The notes under the pieces are model-generated. The model was not told the origin of the DNA and made no database searches. It saw nothing but the letters and a program-made list of their open reading frames with translations. From NCBI RefSeq assembly GCF_001653335.1, contig NZ_CP015079.1, positions 1,302,001 to 1,366,000 of the forward strand: DNA of 64,000 bases, in the 5' to 3' direction. This document shows positions 57,337 through 64,000 of the stretch, one piece after another. The stretch's first letter is position 1. Each line of letters starts with the position of its first letter. The translations under genes and the position numbers were made by a program. Origin of the DNA: Nocardioides dokdonensis FR1436 (GTDB lineage: Bacteria > Actinomycetota > Actinomycetes > Propionibacteriales > Nocardioidaceae).

Positions 57337-57342
57337 TAAGGT
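57337..57342 (+). promoter_or_regulatory. -10 hexamer TAAGGT before the ceramidase-like gene
   Basis: It ends 6 nt before ATG 57349 and points to leaderless transcription. Confidence 0.45.
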
Positions 57343-57348
57343 CGGGCG

Positions 57349-58125
57349 ATGATCGTCCCGCAGGTCCCCCGCGCGCTGGTGCCGGTCGTGGTGGTCAGTG
57401 TGCTCGCCTGGGGCCTGCTGCTGGTCGGTGCCGGCCAGGGCTGGCTGGGGGAGGCGACCGGACGCGGCGGCGAGTTCTGCGAGGCCGGTCGAGGAGGTCT
57501 GCTCCGCCAGCCCGTCAACACCCTCAGCAACCTGGGCTTCACCGTGGCCGGGCTGGCCATCGCGTGGCGACGGGACCGGACGCCGGGCGCTCCCGCCGCC
57601 CTGACGGCGTACGCCGTGGTGGTGGCACTGCTGGGCCCGGCCAGCGCGGCGATGCACGCCACCGAGACCGCGCTCGGTGGGCGGCTGGACCTGTTCAGCA
57701 TGTACCTGCTGGCCTCGTTCACGACCGCGTACGCGGTGGTGCGCAGCGGCGGGCTCGACGAGCCGCGGGGCGCCGTGCTCTTCGGGGGCCTCGTCCTGGT
57801 CTGCGAGGCAATGGGGTCGCTGCCGGTGACGGTCCCGGTGCTGATGCACCCGGGCAACGTCGTCTTCGCCGTCCTGCTGCTGCTCACCATCGGCCTCGAG
57901 GGGCGGCTGGTCCGGCGGGGTCGTGCCGAGCCGGGCTGGGGGCTGGCCTCGGTCGGCACCCTGCTGCTGGCCTTCGCGATCTGGAGCCAGGCCAAGGACG
58001 GCTCCGCGCTCTGCGCGCCGAGGTCGGTGCTGCAGGGCCACGGGGCGTGGCACCTGCTGGACGCGCTCGCGGCCTGGTTCCTGGCGCGCCACTACCTGGC
58101 CCGTGGGCCCCGGTCGTCGTCCTGA
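57349..58125 (+). CDS. Alkaline ceramidase-like membrane protein (CREST superfamily)
   Basis: 258 residues with seven predicted transmembrane helices. The motifs FCE followed by RQPVNTLSNLGF, then SAAMHATE and GRLDLFSMYLLASF, and finally QGHGAWHLLDALAAWF reproduce the Ser/His/Asp and HxxxH pattern of alkaline ceramidase and related CREST hydrolases. The likely chemistry is zinc-dependent amide hydrolysis within the membrane. A ceramide substrate is doubtful in an actinobacterium that may lack sphingolipids. The gene stands alone. Confidence 0.7.
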   Translation: MIVPQVPRALVPVVVVSVLAWGLLLVGAGQGWLGEATGRGGEFCEAGRGGLLRQPVNTLSNLGFTVAGLAIAWRRDRTPGAPAALTAYAVVVALLGPASAAMHATETALGGRLDLFSMYLLASFTTAYAVVRSGGLDEPRGAVLFGGLVLVCEAMGSLPVTVPVLMHPGNVVFAVLLLLTIGLEGRLVRRGRAEPGWGLASVGTLLLAFAIWSQAKDGSALCAPRSVLQGHGAWHLLDALAAWFLARHYLARGPRSSS

Positions 58126-58171
58126 CGTTCCACACCACGACACGCCGTGCCGGTGTGCGGAACGTCAGGAC
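58119..58171. terminator. Long-stem bidirectional terminator
   Basis: GTCCTGACGTTCC (58119-58131) pairs perfectly with GGAACGTCAGGAC (58159-58171). It contains the stop codon of the ceramidase-like gene and faces the end of the DUF1116 gene. Confidence 0.65.
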
Positions 58172-58181
58172 GGCGGCGGCC

Positions 58182-59612
58182 TCAGCCGGCTGCGCGCTCC
58201 CGGGTGCGGCTGGCGAGCGCGGCCAGCGCCTGCGGGAAGATCTCCGCGGGCGGGGTGACCAGCCCGGCGCCGACCTGGCCGACGCCGGCCTTGTTGCCGG
58301 CCATGCCGGTGTTGATCTGCGGCAGGATCTGGGTGCGGCAGACCAGGCTCACGTCGATCCCGGTCGGGGCGCCCGCGAACTCCAGGATCGGGATGGACCA
58401 CCGCGGGTTCTCCGCGAGGGTGATCTCCCGCATCCGCCGGGTGGTGGCCAGCGCGTCGGGCACGGTGCCGCCCACGAGCCGCACGATCGCCGGGGCGGTG
58501 GCCATCGAGAAGCCGCCGATGCCGGCGGTCTCGGTGATCGCGGAGTCGCCGATGTCGGGGTTGGCGTCCTCGGGGCCGTAGCCGCCCAGGAAGAGACCGT
58601 CGGCCACCTGGGCCGGGCCTGTGAACCACTGGTCGCCGGTGCCGGCGACCTGGATGCCGAACTCGGTGCCGTTGCGCGCCATCGCCACCACCATCGTGGA
58701 ACCCTCGATGCCCCGGGCGGCGTCGAGCGCGAGCTTGCACGCCGGCATCGCCAGGTTGAGGAAGAAGTGGTCGTTGCCGCCGATGAAGCGCAGCGTGTCC
58801 GCGACGTCCTTGGCGTCGGCCGCGGACTCCGCCAGGGCCGGGGCGAGGTCCCGCAGCAGCATCAGGGTGCCGGCCCGGTTGCGGTTGTGGGCCTCGTCGC
58901 CCATCTGGAGCATCTGGGTCAGGATGCCGGTGACGTCGACCGGTCCGGCCGCCTTCACGGCCTGGGCCAGCAGCGGCCCGAGGACCGCCGACATCCAGCG
59001 CAGCCGCTCCAGCACCTCGGGTCCGTAGGCGCCGTAGCGCAGCACCTTGCCGAGGCCCTCGTTGAGCGAGCAGTAGGTGCGGCGACCGCTCACCGGGTCC
59101 TCGAGCACGAACATCCACATCGAGGGGGAGACCACGCCGGCCATCGGACCGACGGCGTCACGGTGGTGGCAGGGCTCCAGGGACACGGCGTCGCCGCGCT
59201 CGAAGAGCGCGACCGCGTCCTCGGGGTCCTCGACCAGCCCCTCGAGCGCTGCGGCGGCCATCAGCCCGCCGCGCAGCGGGCCGGTGGCCGCAGCCCACTC
59301 GATCGGCGGGCCCGCGTGCAGGAACTGGCCGGCCTCGAGGCCCAGCACCTCCGAGGCGGGGGCCACGTCGACCAGCACGGCCTGCACGTCCAGCATCGCC
59401 TGCACCGCCCGCGCGTTGGCCGCACGGCGCAGCGGGTCGGCCGCGACGACGGCGAGGTCGTCGGCGGTGCCGTCCATCGGGGGGCGCCAGTCGACCCGGG
59501 AGACCGGGACGGCCTGCAGGTCCACGGCGTCGGCGAAGAGGTCGACCCCGGAGGCGGCGACGCCCTCGGGGGCCGCGGTGGGGCGGGGAGCAGGCGTCGT
59601 ACGGGCGTTCAT
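58182..59612 (-). CDS. allG: DUF1116 protein, predicted oxamate carbamoyltransferase subunit AllG (YlbE)
   Basis: 476 residues of the DUF1116 family, close to the E. coli YlbE length. Conserved runs include VDWRPPM near the start, CHHRDAVGPMAGVVSPSM, GTLMLLRDLAP and a Gly-rich GIGGFSMATAPAIVRLVGG. In E. coli fdrA, ylbE and ylbF (now allF, allG, allH) together encode oxamate carbamoyltransferase of allantoin degradation. The same trio occurs here in the order DUF2877-FdrA-DUF1116 with 4-nt overlaps, so a joint complex is likely. Substrate in this organism is inferred. Confidence 0.8.
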   Translation of the reverse strand: MNARTTPAPRPTAAPEGVAASGVDLFADAVDLQAVPVSRVDWRPPMDGTADDLAVVAADPLRRAANARAVQAMLDVQAVLVDVAPASEVLGLEAGQFLHAGPPIEWAAATGPLRGGLMAAAALEGLVEDPEDAVALFERGDAVSLEPCHHRDAVGPMAGVVSPSMWMFVLEDPVSGRRTYCSLNEGLGKVLRYGAYGPEVLERLRWMSAVLGPLLAQAVKAAGPVDVTGILTQMLQMGDEAHNRNRAGTLMLLRDLAPALAESAADAKDVADTLRFIGGNDHFFLNLAMPACKLALDAARGIEGSTMVVAMARNGTEFGIQVAGTGDQWFTGPAQVADGLFLGGYGPEDANPDIGDSAITETAGIGGFSMATAPAIVRLVGGTVPDALATTRRMREITLAENPRWSIPILEFAGAPTGIDVSLVCRTQILPQINTGMAGNKAGVGQVGAGLVTPPAEIFPQALAALASRTRERAAG

Positions 59613-61111
59613 CGGATGCCTCCGGTCAGGGCGATGGCCCGGCGCGTGGCCCGGGCGTTGGACAGGTGGACCTCGGCGCCGGCCTCGGCCAGGGTCCGGG
59701 CCTGGCGGGACAGCTGCTGCGGGTCGGACTCGGTGCCGACGCAGGCGATGACCACCGGGAGCTCACGGCCGGCGGCCCGGGCGGTCCCGATCGCGGCGGT
59801 GATGGCCGGGGCGAGGGCGCCGGCGGGGTCGGGCTCCGCGCCGTGGCCGAGCACCACGTCCATCAGGATGCAGGCCGTCGTCGGGTCGGCGGCGGCCCGG
59901 CTCAGGTGCTCCAGGCGCAGCGTCGGGTCGATCATCGGGTGCGCCCGGCCGGCGGTGAGCGTGTCGTCGCCGAAGTCGACCATGGTGTGCGCGTCGGCGG
60001 TGAGCGAGGAGTCCAGCGCCAGCTCGGGGGAGAGCGGGATGTTGCTCCGGATCCCGCCGAGCTCGGCGGCCGCGACCAGCATCGCCTCGTCGCAGAGCGT
60101 GCCGCCGACGAACAGGCCGCGCAGGTGGGCACCGCTGGTGCCGTCCGCGGTGCTGCCCCACGAGGGCCAGTCGGGGACCGGGCTGCCGAGCCGGTCGAGC
60201 ACGGCCTCGGCGGCGGTGGTGAGGTCGGGCTGGCCGGCGCCGAGCAGCGCGAAGTGGACCGGGGTGGTCAGGGTCTCGGCGAAGGTGCGCAGCTCGGCCG
60301 CCACCTCGTCGGCGGGGGGCTTGGAGACCACCACGACCAGCTCGATGGTGGGGTCGGCGTCCAGGCGGCGCAGCGCCTCCCGGGTGGAGCGACCGGCGAC
60401 CTGGCTGCCCAGGTCGCGGCCGCCGACGCCCAGCGCGGCACCGACCCCGACACCGGCGGCGTCGAGCAGGCACATGAGCTGCTGGCAGCCGGTGCCCGAG
60501 GCCGCGACGATCCCGACCGGGCCGGGGCGGGTGGTGTTGGCGAAGCCGAGGCCGAGGCCGCCGACCATCGCGGTGCCGCAGTCGGGGCCCATGACCAGCA
60601 GGCCGCGCTCGGTGGCGAGGTCCTTGAGCGCGATCTCCTGCTCCACGGGCATGTTGTCGCTGAAGATCATCACGTCGCGGTCGGCGTCGAGGGCGTCCAT
60701 CGCCTCGACCATCGCGTGCTGCCCGGGCACCGAGATCAGGGCCAGGTCGGCACCCGACTCGGCGAGTGCGCGGCCCGTGGTGCGGGTGGGCGCCTCCTCG
60801 ACGGATCCGGAGCGGCGGCGGCTGGAGGCGGCGAGCGCCGCGTCCACGGCGAGGAGCGCGGTCGACACGTCGCCGTCCTCGCCGAGCATCAGCGCCACGA
60901 CCATGTCGTTGGGCGTCGTCGCCGGCAGGTCGAAGCCCATCGAGGCGAGGACCTCGAGGTTCAGCGGGGTCGCCATCGCCACCTGGGCGCTGTGCACCCC
61001 CGGGGTCGCGGCCACGTCCTTGCTGACCTGGAGCAGCGTGACGGAGTCGGCGTAGGCGCCGGAGCGGACCTCCACGTGCTGGCGGTGGGCGGTGAGCGGG
61101 GGACTGGTCAT
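59609..61111 (-). CDS. allF: FdrA protein, predicted oxamate carbamoyltransferase subunit AllF
   Basis: 500 residues. It resembles fused succinyl-CoA synthetase alpha/beta-like Rossmann domains; GPDCGTAMVGGLGLGFANT and VGIVAASGTGCQQLM are FdrA hallmarks, and MSFDLPA-like (MGFDLPATTPNDMVVAL) lies in the first domain. FdrA is the central subunit of the AllFGH oxamate carbamoyltransferase in E. coli. The older annotation acyl-CoA synthetase is based only on fold. Start and stop codons overlap both neighbours by 4 nt. Confidence 0.82.
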   Translation of the reverse strand: MTSPPLTAHRQHVEVRSGAYADSVTLLQVSKDVAATPGVHSAQVAMATPLNLEVLASMGFDLPATTPNDMVVALMLGEDGDVSTALLAVDAALAASSRRRSGSVEEAPTRTTGRALAESGADLALISVPGQHAMVEAMDALDADRDVMIFSDNMPVEQEIALKDLATERGLLVMGPDCGTAMVGGLGLGFANTTRPGPVGIVAASGTGCQQLMCLLDAAGVGVGAALGVGGRDLGSQVAGRSTREALRRLDADPTIELVVVVSKPPADEVAAELRTFAETLTTPVHFALLGAGQPDLTTAAEAVLDRLGSPVPDWPSWGSTADGTSGAHLRGLFVGGTLCDEAMLVAAAELGGIRSNIPLSPELALDSSLTADAHTMVDFGDDTLTAGRAHPMIDPTLRLEHLSRAAADPTTACILMDVVLGHGAEPDPAGALAPAITAAIGTARAAGRELPVVIACVGTESDPQQLSRQARTLAEAGAEVHLSNARATRRAIALTGGIR

Positions 61112-61947
61112 GGTGTGAGGCTCCTTGACGCGAGGTGGTGGAGAGCGGTCGTGGCACCGAGCAGGAGCCCGGCGCCGGAGGTGTGGCCGACCCGCATCAG
61201 GGCGTCGAGGCGGGCGGTGAGTCGGGTGTCGCGGCCGGCCTCGGCCGGATCGGCCAGGTCGAGGACGAGGCGCCGGAACTCGGGCAGCACCTCACCCCGC
61301 AGCGCGCAGCCCAGCAGGGTGGCGGACAGGGCGGTGGTCGCGGTGGGCGCGTGGCGGCGTACGGCGTCCGCGACGGGGCCCGATGCGGTGCCGAGGACCG
61401 CGGCCGTGACGGCCAGCCAGCCGCACAGCACGTCGTCGCCGACCGGGGTCAGCCCGCTGCCGCGACCCACGAGGGCGGGCACGCAGGCGGCGGAGCCCGT
61501 GGCGAGGTCGGCCAGCGCTGCCGCGGGCAGCTCGGCGCGGACCGCCGCCAGCCGGTCGCCGACGAGGTCCTCGAGCACCCGGGCGCGGGAGGGCACGCCG
61601 GCCCGGGGCAGCCGGGGGACGGCGACGTCGACGAGGCGGGTGACCACGACCTCGGAGTCCCCGACCAGGAGCCGGCCCGCACCCAGCAGGGCGTCGGGGG
61701 CGGCGGCGATGTCGTCGCTCAGCCGGGGCAGGAGGGTCTGGAGGCCGCAGGGCACGGCCGTCGCGGCCGCCGACAGCACCCCGAGGACGGCAGGGCCGGT
61801 CTGGTCGACCGGGCCTGCGGGGTCGCGCAGGTCGAGGTAGACGGCGTCGGGGCCCCGGTGCAGCACTGGGACCGTCCGGGCGGGACCGGCCAGCAGCGCG
61901 CCCAGCGGGGCGGGAGCCGCAGCGACGACGCGACGGTGGGTCCTCAT
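61108..61947 (-). CDS. allH: DUF2877 protein, predicted oxamate carbamoyltransferase subunit AllH (YlbF)
   Basis: 279 residues. The DUF2877 signature GRGSGLTPVGDDVLCGWLA and the C-terminal RVGHTSGAGLLLG are present. It is the first gene of the minus-strand operon. ATG 61947 follows GGAAGGA, which settles the start against a longer open frame. A CACTAGCGTC motif lies at 62003-61994, about 47 nt upstream. It is divergent from the PucR-type regulator. Confidence 0.8.
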   Translation of the reverse strand: MRTHRRVVAAAPAPLGALLAGPARTVPVLHRGPDAVYLDLRDPAGPVDQTGPAVLGVLSAAATAVPCGLQTLLPRLSDDIAAAPDALLGAGRLLVGDSEVVVTRLVDVAVPRLPRAGVPSRARVLEDLVGDRLAAVRAELPAAALADLATGSAACVPALVGRGSGLTPVGDDVLCGWLAVTAAVLGTASGPVADAVRRHAPTATTALSATLLGCALRGEVLPEFRRLVLDLADPAEAGRDTRLTARLDALMRVGHTSGAGLLLGATTALHHLASRSLTP

Positions 61948-61993
61948 GCGTCCTTCCGATGTGCGTCCCCGGGGTCTGGTGGGGACTTCGGTC

Positions 61994-62003
61994 GACGCTA
62001 GTG
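61994..62003 (-). promoter_or_regulatory. CACTAGCGTC motif upstream of allH
   Basis: CACTAGCGTC on the minus strand, within the regulator-allH divergent spacer. TAGCGT inside it fits a -10 hexamer for allH. The same 10-mer recurs before the NCS2 permease (63799). Confidence 0.5.
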
Positions 62004-62011
62004 CGCTGGGG

Positions 62012-62017
62012 TACGGT
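62012..62017 (+). promoter_or_regulatory. -10 hexamer TACGGT before the PucR-type regulator
   Basis: It ends 6 nt before ATG 62024 and supports that start over longer open-frame options. Confidence 0.45.
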
Positions 62018-62023
62018 CTGCCG

Positions 62024-63721
62024 ATGGTAGGTCTTGCCAAGTTCGAGCCGCTGGGGGTGCAACAGTTGATAAGTCCCACGTACGGAGTCCCGCTGCGCGA
62101 CCTCCTCCGGCTGGAGGGGATGCAGGGCACCACGGTGCTGGCCGGGCACGGTGGCCTGGACCGCATGGTGCTCGGGATCAACGTGATGGAGGTCCCCGAC
62201 ATCGCCGACTGGGTCAAGCCCCACGACCTGCTCGTCACGACCGGGTTCCCGCTGGCCTCGGGGGAGGACCACCGCAGGCGCACCGTGGCCCTGACCCGGC
62301 TGATCCGCGACCTGCACGCCCGTGAGCTGACCGGGCTGGGGGTGAAGCTCGGCCGGTACGTCGACTCCGTGGATCCCGAGGTGCTGGCCCTGGCCGACGA
62401 GCTGGACTTCCCGCTGCTGGGGCTGCCGATGGCGTTGGCCTTCGACGACCTGCTGCGCCAGGCCTACGGCCGGATCCACGAGCTCACGGCCGGGGTCCTG
62501 GAGCGCATCGACGCCCTGCACCGCGCACTGACGCTGCTGGTCCTGGAGGGCGGCGACCTCGACCAGATCGCGGCCGAGGTGGCCCGGGTCCTCGACCTGG
62601 GGGTGCTGATCACCTCGACCGACGGCCGGCTGCGGGCCTCCGCGCTGCCCGAGCAGCTGCGCACCCGTCTCGAGCAGGCCGACCTGCTCGAGCCCGGCGG
62701 CCGCTTCCGGGTGGAGCGCGCCAGCACCCGCCCGGCCCCGGTCGGGGACGGCGAGGTGCGGCTCCAGCCGATCGTCGCCGGCGGCACCGACCTGGCGCGG
62801 CTGGTGTGCTTCAGCCCGCACCGCCCCCTGTCCCGCGACGACGTCGTCGCGATGGAGCGCGCGGCGACCGTGGCCGCGCTGCTGGTCACCCGCCAGGAGG
62901 CGGTCGCGGCTGTCGAGAACAAGTACCGCGGCGACTTCCTGCGCGACGTCTTCCTCGGTCGCGCGGGTGATCGCACCTACGTCACCGAGCACGCCGCCAG
63001 CCTCGGCTGGGACCTCGCGAGCCCGATGTACGTCGTCTCCGCCGAGCTCGACCCGATGGCCGCCGACGAGCCCCCGGTCTCGGGCCGGGTGCGTCGCAGC
63101 TGGCAGGAACGCTTCGCCACCGCCTGGCGCCAGGTCTGCGAGGGCCGGCGACCGGTCATCCCCACCGTCGACTTCACCGCCGAGGTGGTGGCCCTGGTCC
63201 CCGACGGCGATCCCGGTCCCGACGGGTCGACCCCCGTGGACCAGCTGGTCGCGGCGGTGCAGGGCGACCGCGGCGGCGGCCGCCGCCCGTTCTCCGTCGG
63301 GGTCAGCCGGCTGGTGACCTCCCCGGACCAGCTGCCCGAGGCCTACCTGCAGGCCCGCCGGGCCACCGAGGTCGGTCGGCGGGTCAGCGGTGGCGGCGGC
63401 ACCACCCGCTTCGACTCCCTGGGGGTGCACCGGCTGATCGCGCTGGTCCCGGACCCGGCCGAGGCCCGCGCCTTCGCCGTCGACGTCCTCGGCGAGCTTG
63501 CCGGGGACACCGAGGAGGCCGCTGACCTGCGCAGCACCCTGCAGACGCTCCTGGACCACAACCTCAACGTGGCCGAGGCGGCGCGGCAGCTGTTCTTCCA
63601 CTACAACACCATGCGCTACCGGGTGAACAAGCTCGAGCGGCTGCTCGGACCCTTCACCAGCGACCCGCACCTGAGGCTCGACATCGCGGTGGCCTTGCAG
63701 GTCCTGCAGCTCCGGGGCTGA
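62024..63721 (+). CDS. PucR family transcriptional regulator
   Basis: 565 residues. The N-terminal PucR/purine catabolism domain (about residues 20-140) reads PLRDLLRLEGMQGTTVLAGHGGLDRMVLGINVMEVPDIADWV. A middle GGDEF-like/GAF region (about 170-440) is followed by the C-terminal HTH_30 domain (about 510-565): LLDHNLNVAEAARQLFFHYNTMRYRVNKLERLLG. PucR proteins control purine and allantoin use. It is divergent from the allHFG operon and upstream of a nucleobase permease, which makes those its probable targets. Confidence 0.88.
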   Translation: MVGLAKFEPLGVQQLISPTYGVPLRDLLRLEGMQGTTVLAGHGGLDRMVLGINVMEVPDIADWVKPHDLLVTTGFPLASGEDHRRRTVALTRLIRDLHARELTGLGVKLGRYVDSVDPEVLALADELDFPLLGLPMALAFDDLLRQAYGRIHELTAGVLERIDALHRALTLLVLEGGDLDQIAAEVARVLDLGVLITSTDGRLRASALPEQLRTRLEQADLLEPGGRFRVERASTRPAPVGDGEVRLQPIVAGGTDLARLVCFSPHRPLSRDDVVAMERAATVAALLVTRQEAVAAVENKYRGDFLRDVFLGRAGDRTYVTEHAASLGWDLASPMYVVSAELDPMAADEPPVSGRVRRSWQERFATAWRQVCEGRRPVIPTVDFTAEVVALVPDGDPGPDGSTPVDQLVAAVQGDRGGGRRPFSVGVSRLVTSPDQLPEAYLQARRATEVGRRVSGGGGTTRFDSLGVHRLIALVPDPAEARAFAVDVLGELAGDTEEAADLRSTLQTLLDHNLNVAEAARQLFFHYNTMRYRVNKLERLLGPFTSDPHLRLDIAVALQVLQLRG

Positions 63722-63798
63722 GAGACCGACCACAAGGAGTGCCAGTGCTCGCTGTTGTCGCTTGGCACTAGTCGCCCGTGCTCACGTGTGAGGCGCGC

Positions 63799-63808
63799 CA
63801 CTAGCGTC
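63799..63808 (+). promoter_or_regulatory. CACTAGCGTC motif upstream of the NCS2 permease
   Basis: Identical 10-mer to the one before allH. A related CACTAGTCGC lies at 63766-63775. The distance to ATG 63846 also fits a -10 element TAGCGT. Confidence 0.5.
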
Positions 63809-63845
63809 ACCCAAACGGTCTCGGACAAGAGCAAGGAGCCTGAGG

Positions 63846-64000
63846 ATGAGCATGTTCAAGTGGGAGGTAGTGCACGGAGGCAAGACGCCGCCTCCGGGCG
63901 AGGCCGTCGGGCCGATGGAGAGGCTGAGCTGGCCACGCACCATCGGGCTCGGGGCCCAGCACGTCGTCGCCATGTTCGGCGCGACGTTCGTCTTCCCGGT
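63846..64000 (+). CDS. NCS2-type nucleobase:cation symporter, 5' part
   Basis: The first 51 residues are visible before the window ends. A hydrophilic start with RLSWPRTIGLGAQHVVAMFGATFVFPV matches the first helix of uracil/xanthine permeases of the NCS2 family, including the conserved GxQHxxAMFGAT. Substrate cannot be told from this part, but linkage to the PucR and allFGH genes suggests a purine or related compound. AAGGAG (63833-63838) lies 7 nt before ATG 63846. Confidence 0.82.
   Translation, partial: MSMFKWEVVHGGKTPPPGEAVGPMERLSWPRTIGLGAQHVVAMFGATFVFP

Noticed and set aside
57564..61055. 1163-codon plus-strand open frame across the allF/allG genes
   Set aside because: It crosses several well-supported genes on the other strand, and its translation is Arg/Gly-rich and unlike any protein.

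Overview
The window is a high-G+C actinobacterial chromosome segment that carries the replication origin. Gene order (murJ, sigM, trxBA, parAB, rsmG, jag, yidC, yidD, rnpA, rpmH, dnaA, dnaN, gnd, recF, DUF721, gyrB, gyrA, DUF3566, tRNA-Ile, tRNA-Ala, ppiA, rhomboid, crgA, pknB, pknA, pbpA, rodA, pstP, fhaB, fhaA, tRNA-Leu) is that of Actinomycetota. Protein content and style suggest Nocardioidaceae, probably Nocardioides or a close relative. This assignment is from recall of family and synteny; no search was run.

Layout. 1-2.7 kb: 3' part of a secreted M6 (immune inhibitor A-like) metalloprotease with PKD domains. 2.8-4.8 kb: SRPBCC protein and CCA-adding enzyme on the minus strand. 4.85-14.2 kb: envelope and redox block with a DUF6049 membrane protein, MurJ, a MurJ-partner pseudokinase, ECF sigma factor SigM, its putative anti-sigma factor, and TrxB and TrxA under a SigR-like promoter. 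14.2-17.1 kb: GNAT protein, aminotransferase, acyltransferase. 17.2-22.5 kb: the minus-strand origin-left arm (parB, parA, rsmG, jag, yidC, yidD, rnpA, rpmH) with two perfect parS sites. 22.5-24.9 kb: rpmH-dnaA and dnaA-dnaN spacers with DnaA boxes (oriC). 24.9-34.8 kb: dnaN, gnd, recF, DUF721, gyrB, gyrA, DUF3566. 34.8-35.3 kb: tRNA-Ile, a DLW-39 small protein and tRNA-Ala.

35.3-39.1 kb: pyruvate phosphate dikinase and class II fructose-1,6-bisphosphatase, a gluconeogenic pair. 39.4-45.9 kb: lipoprotein, SURF1, DUF3817, patatin, acyltransferase, an Ala-rich repeat protein, cyclophilin and a rhomboid protease. 45.96-46.27 kb: an unusual non-coding stretch with a 22-bp direct and inverted repeat array followed by DnaA-box-like hairpins. 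46.3-56.7 kb: an apparently internally duplicated CrgA, a DUF881 protein, and the tightly overlapping fhaA-fhaB-pstP-rodA-pbpA-pknA-pknB growth and division operon. 56.9 kb: tRNA-Leu(CAG). 57.0-58.1 kb: DUF1330 protein and a ceramidase-like membrane protein. 58.2-64 kb: a purine/allantoin-type catabolic locus with DUF1116, FdrA and DUF2877 (the trio called allFGH in E. coli, oxamate carbamoyltransferase), a divergent PucR-type regulator, and the start of an NCS2 nucleobase permease.

Most of the window is core genome. The parts least explained by known features are the 22-bp repeat array at 45961-46142, the CrgA duplication, a CACTAGCGTC motif shared by the two promoters of the catabolic locus, and many starts placed 6-8 nt after a -10 hexamer (apparent leaderless transcription).
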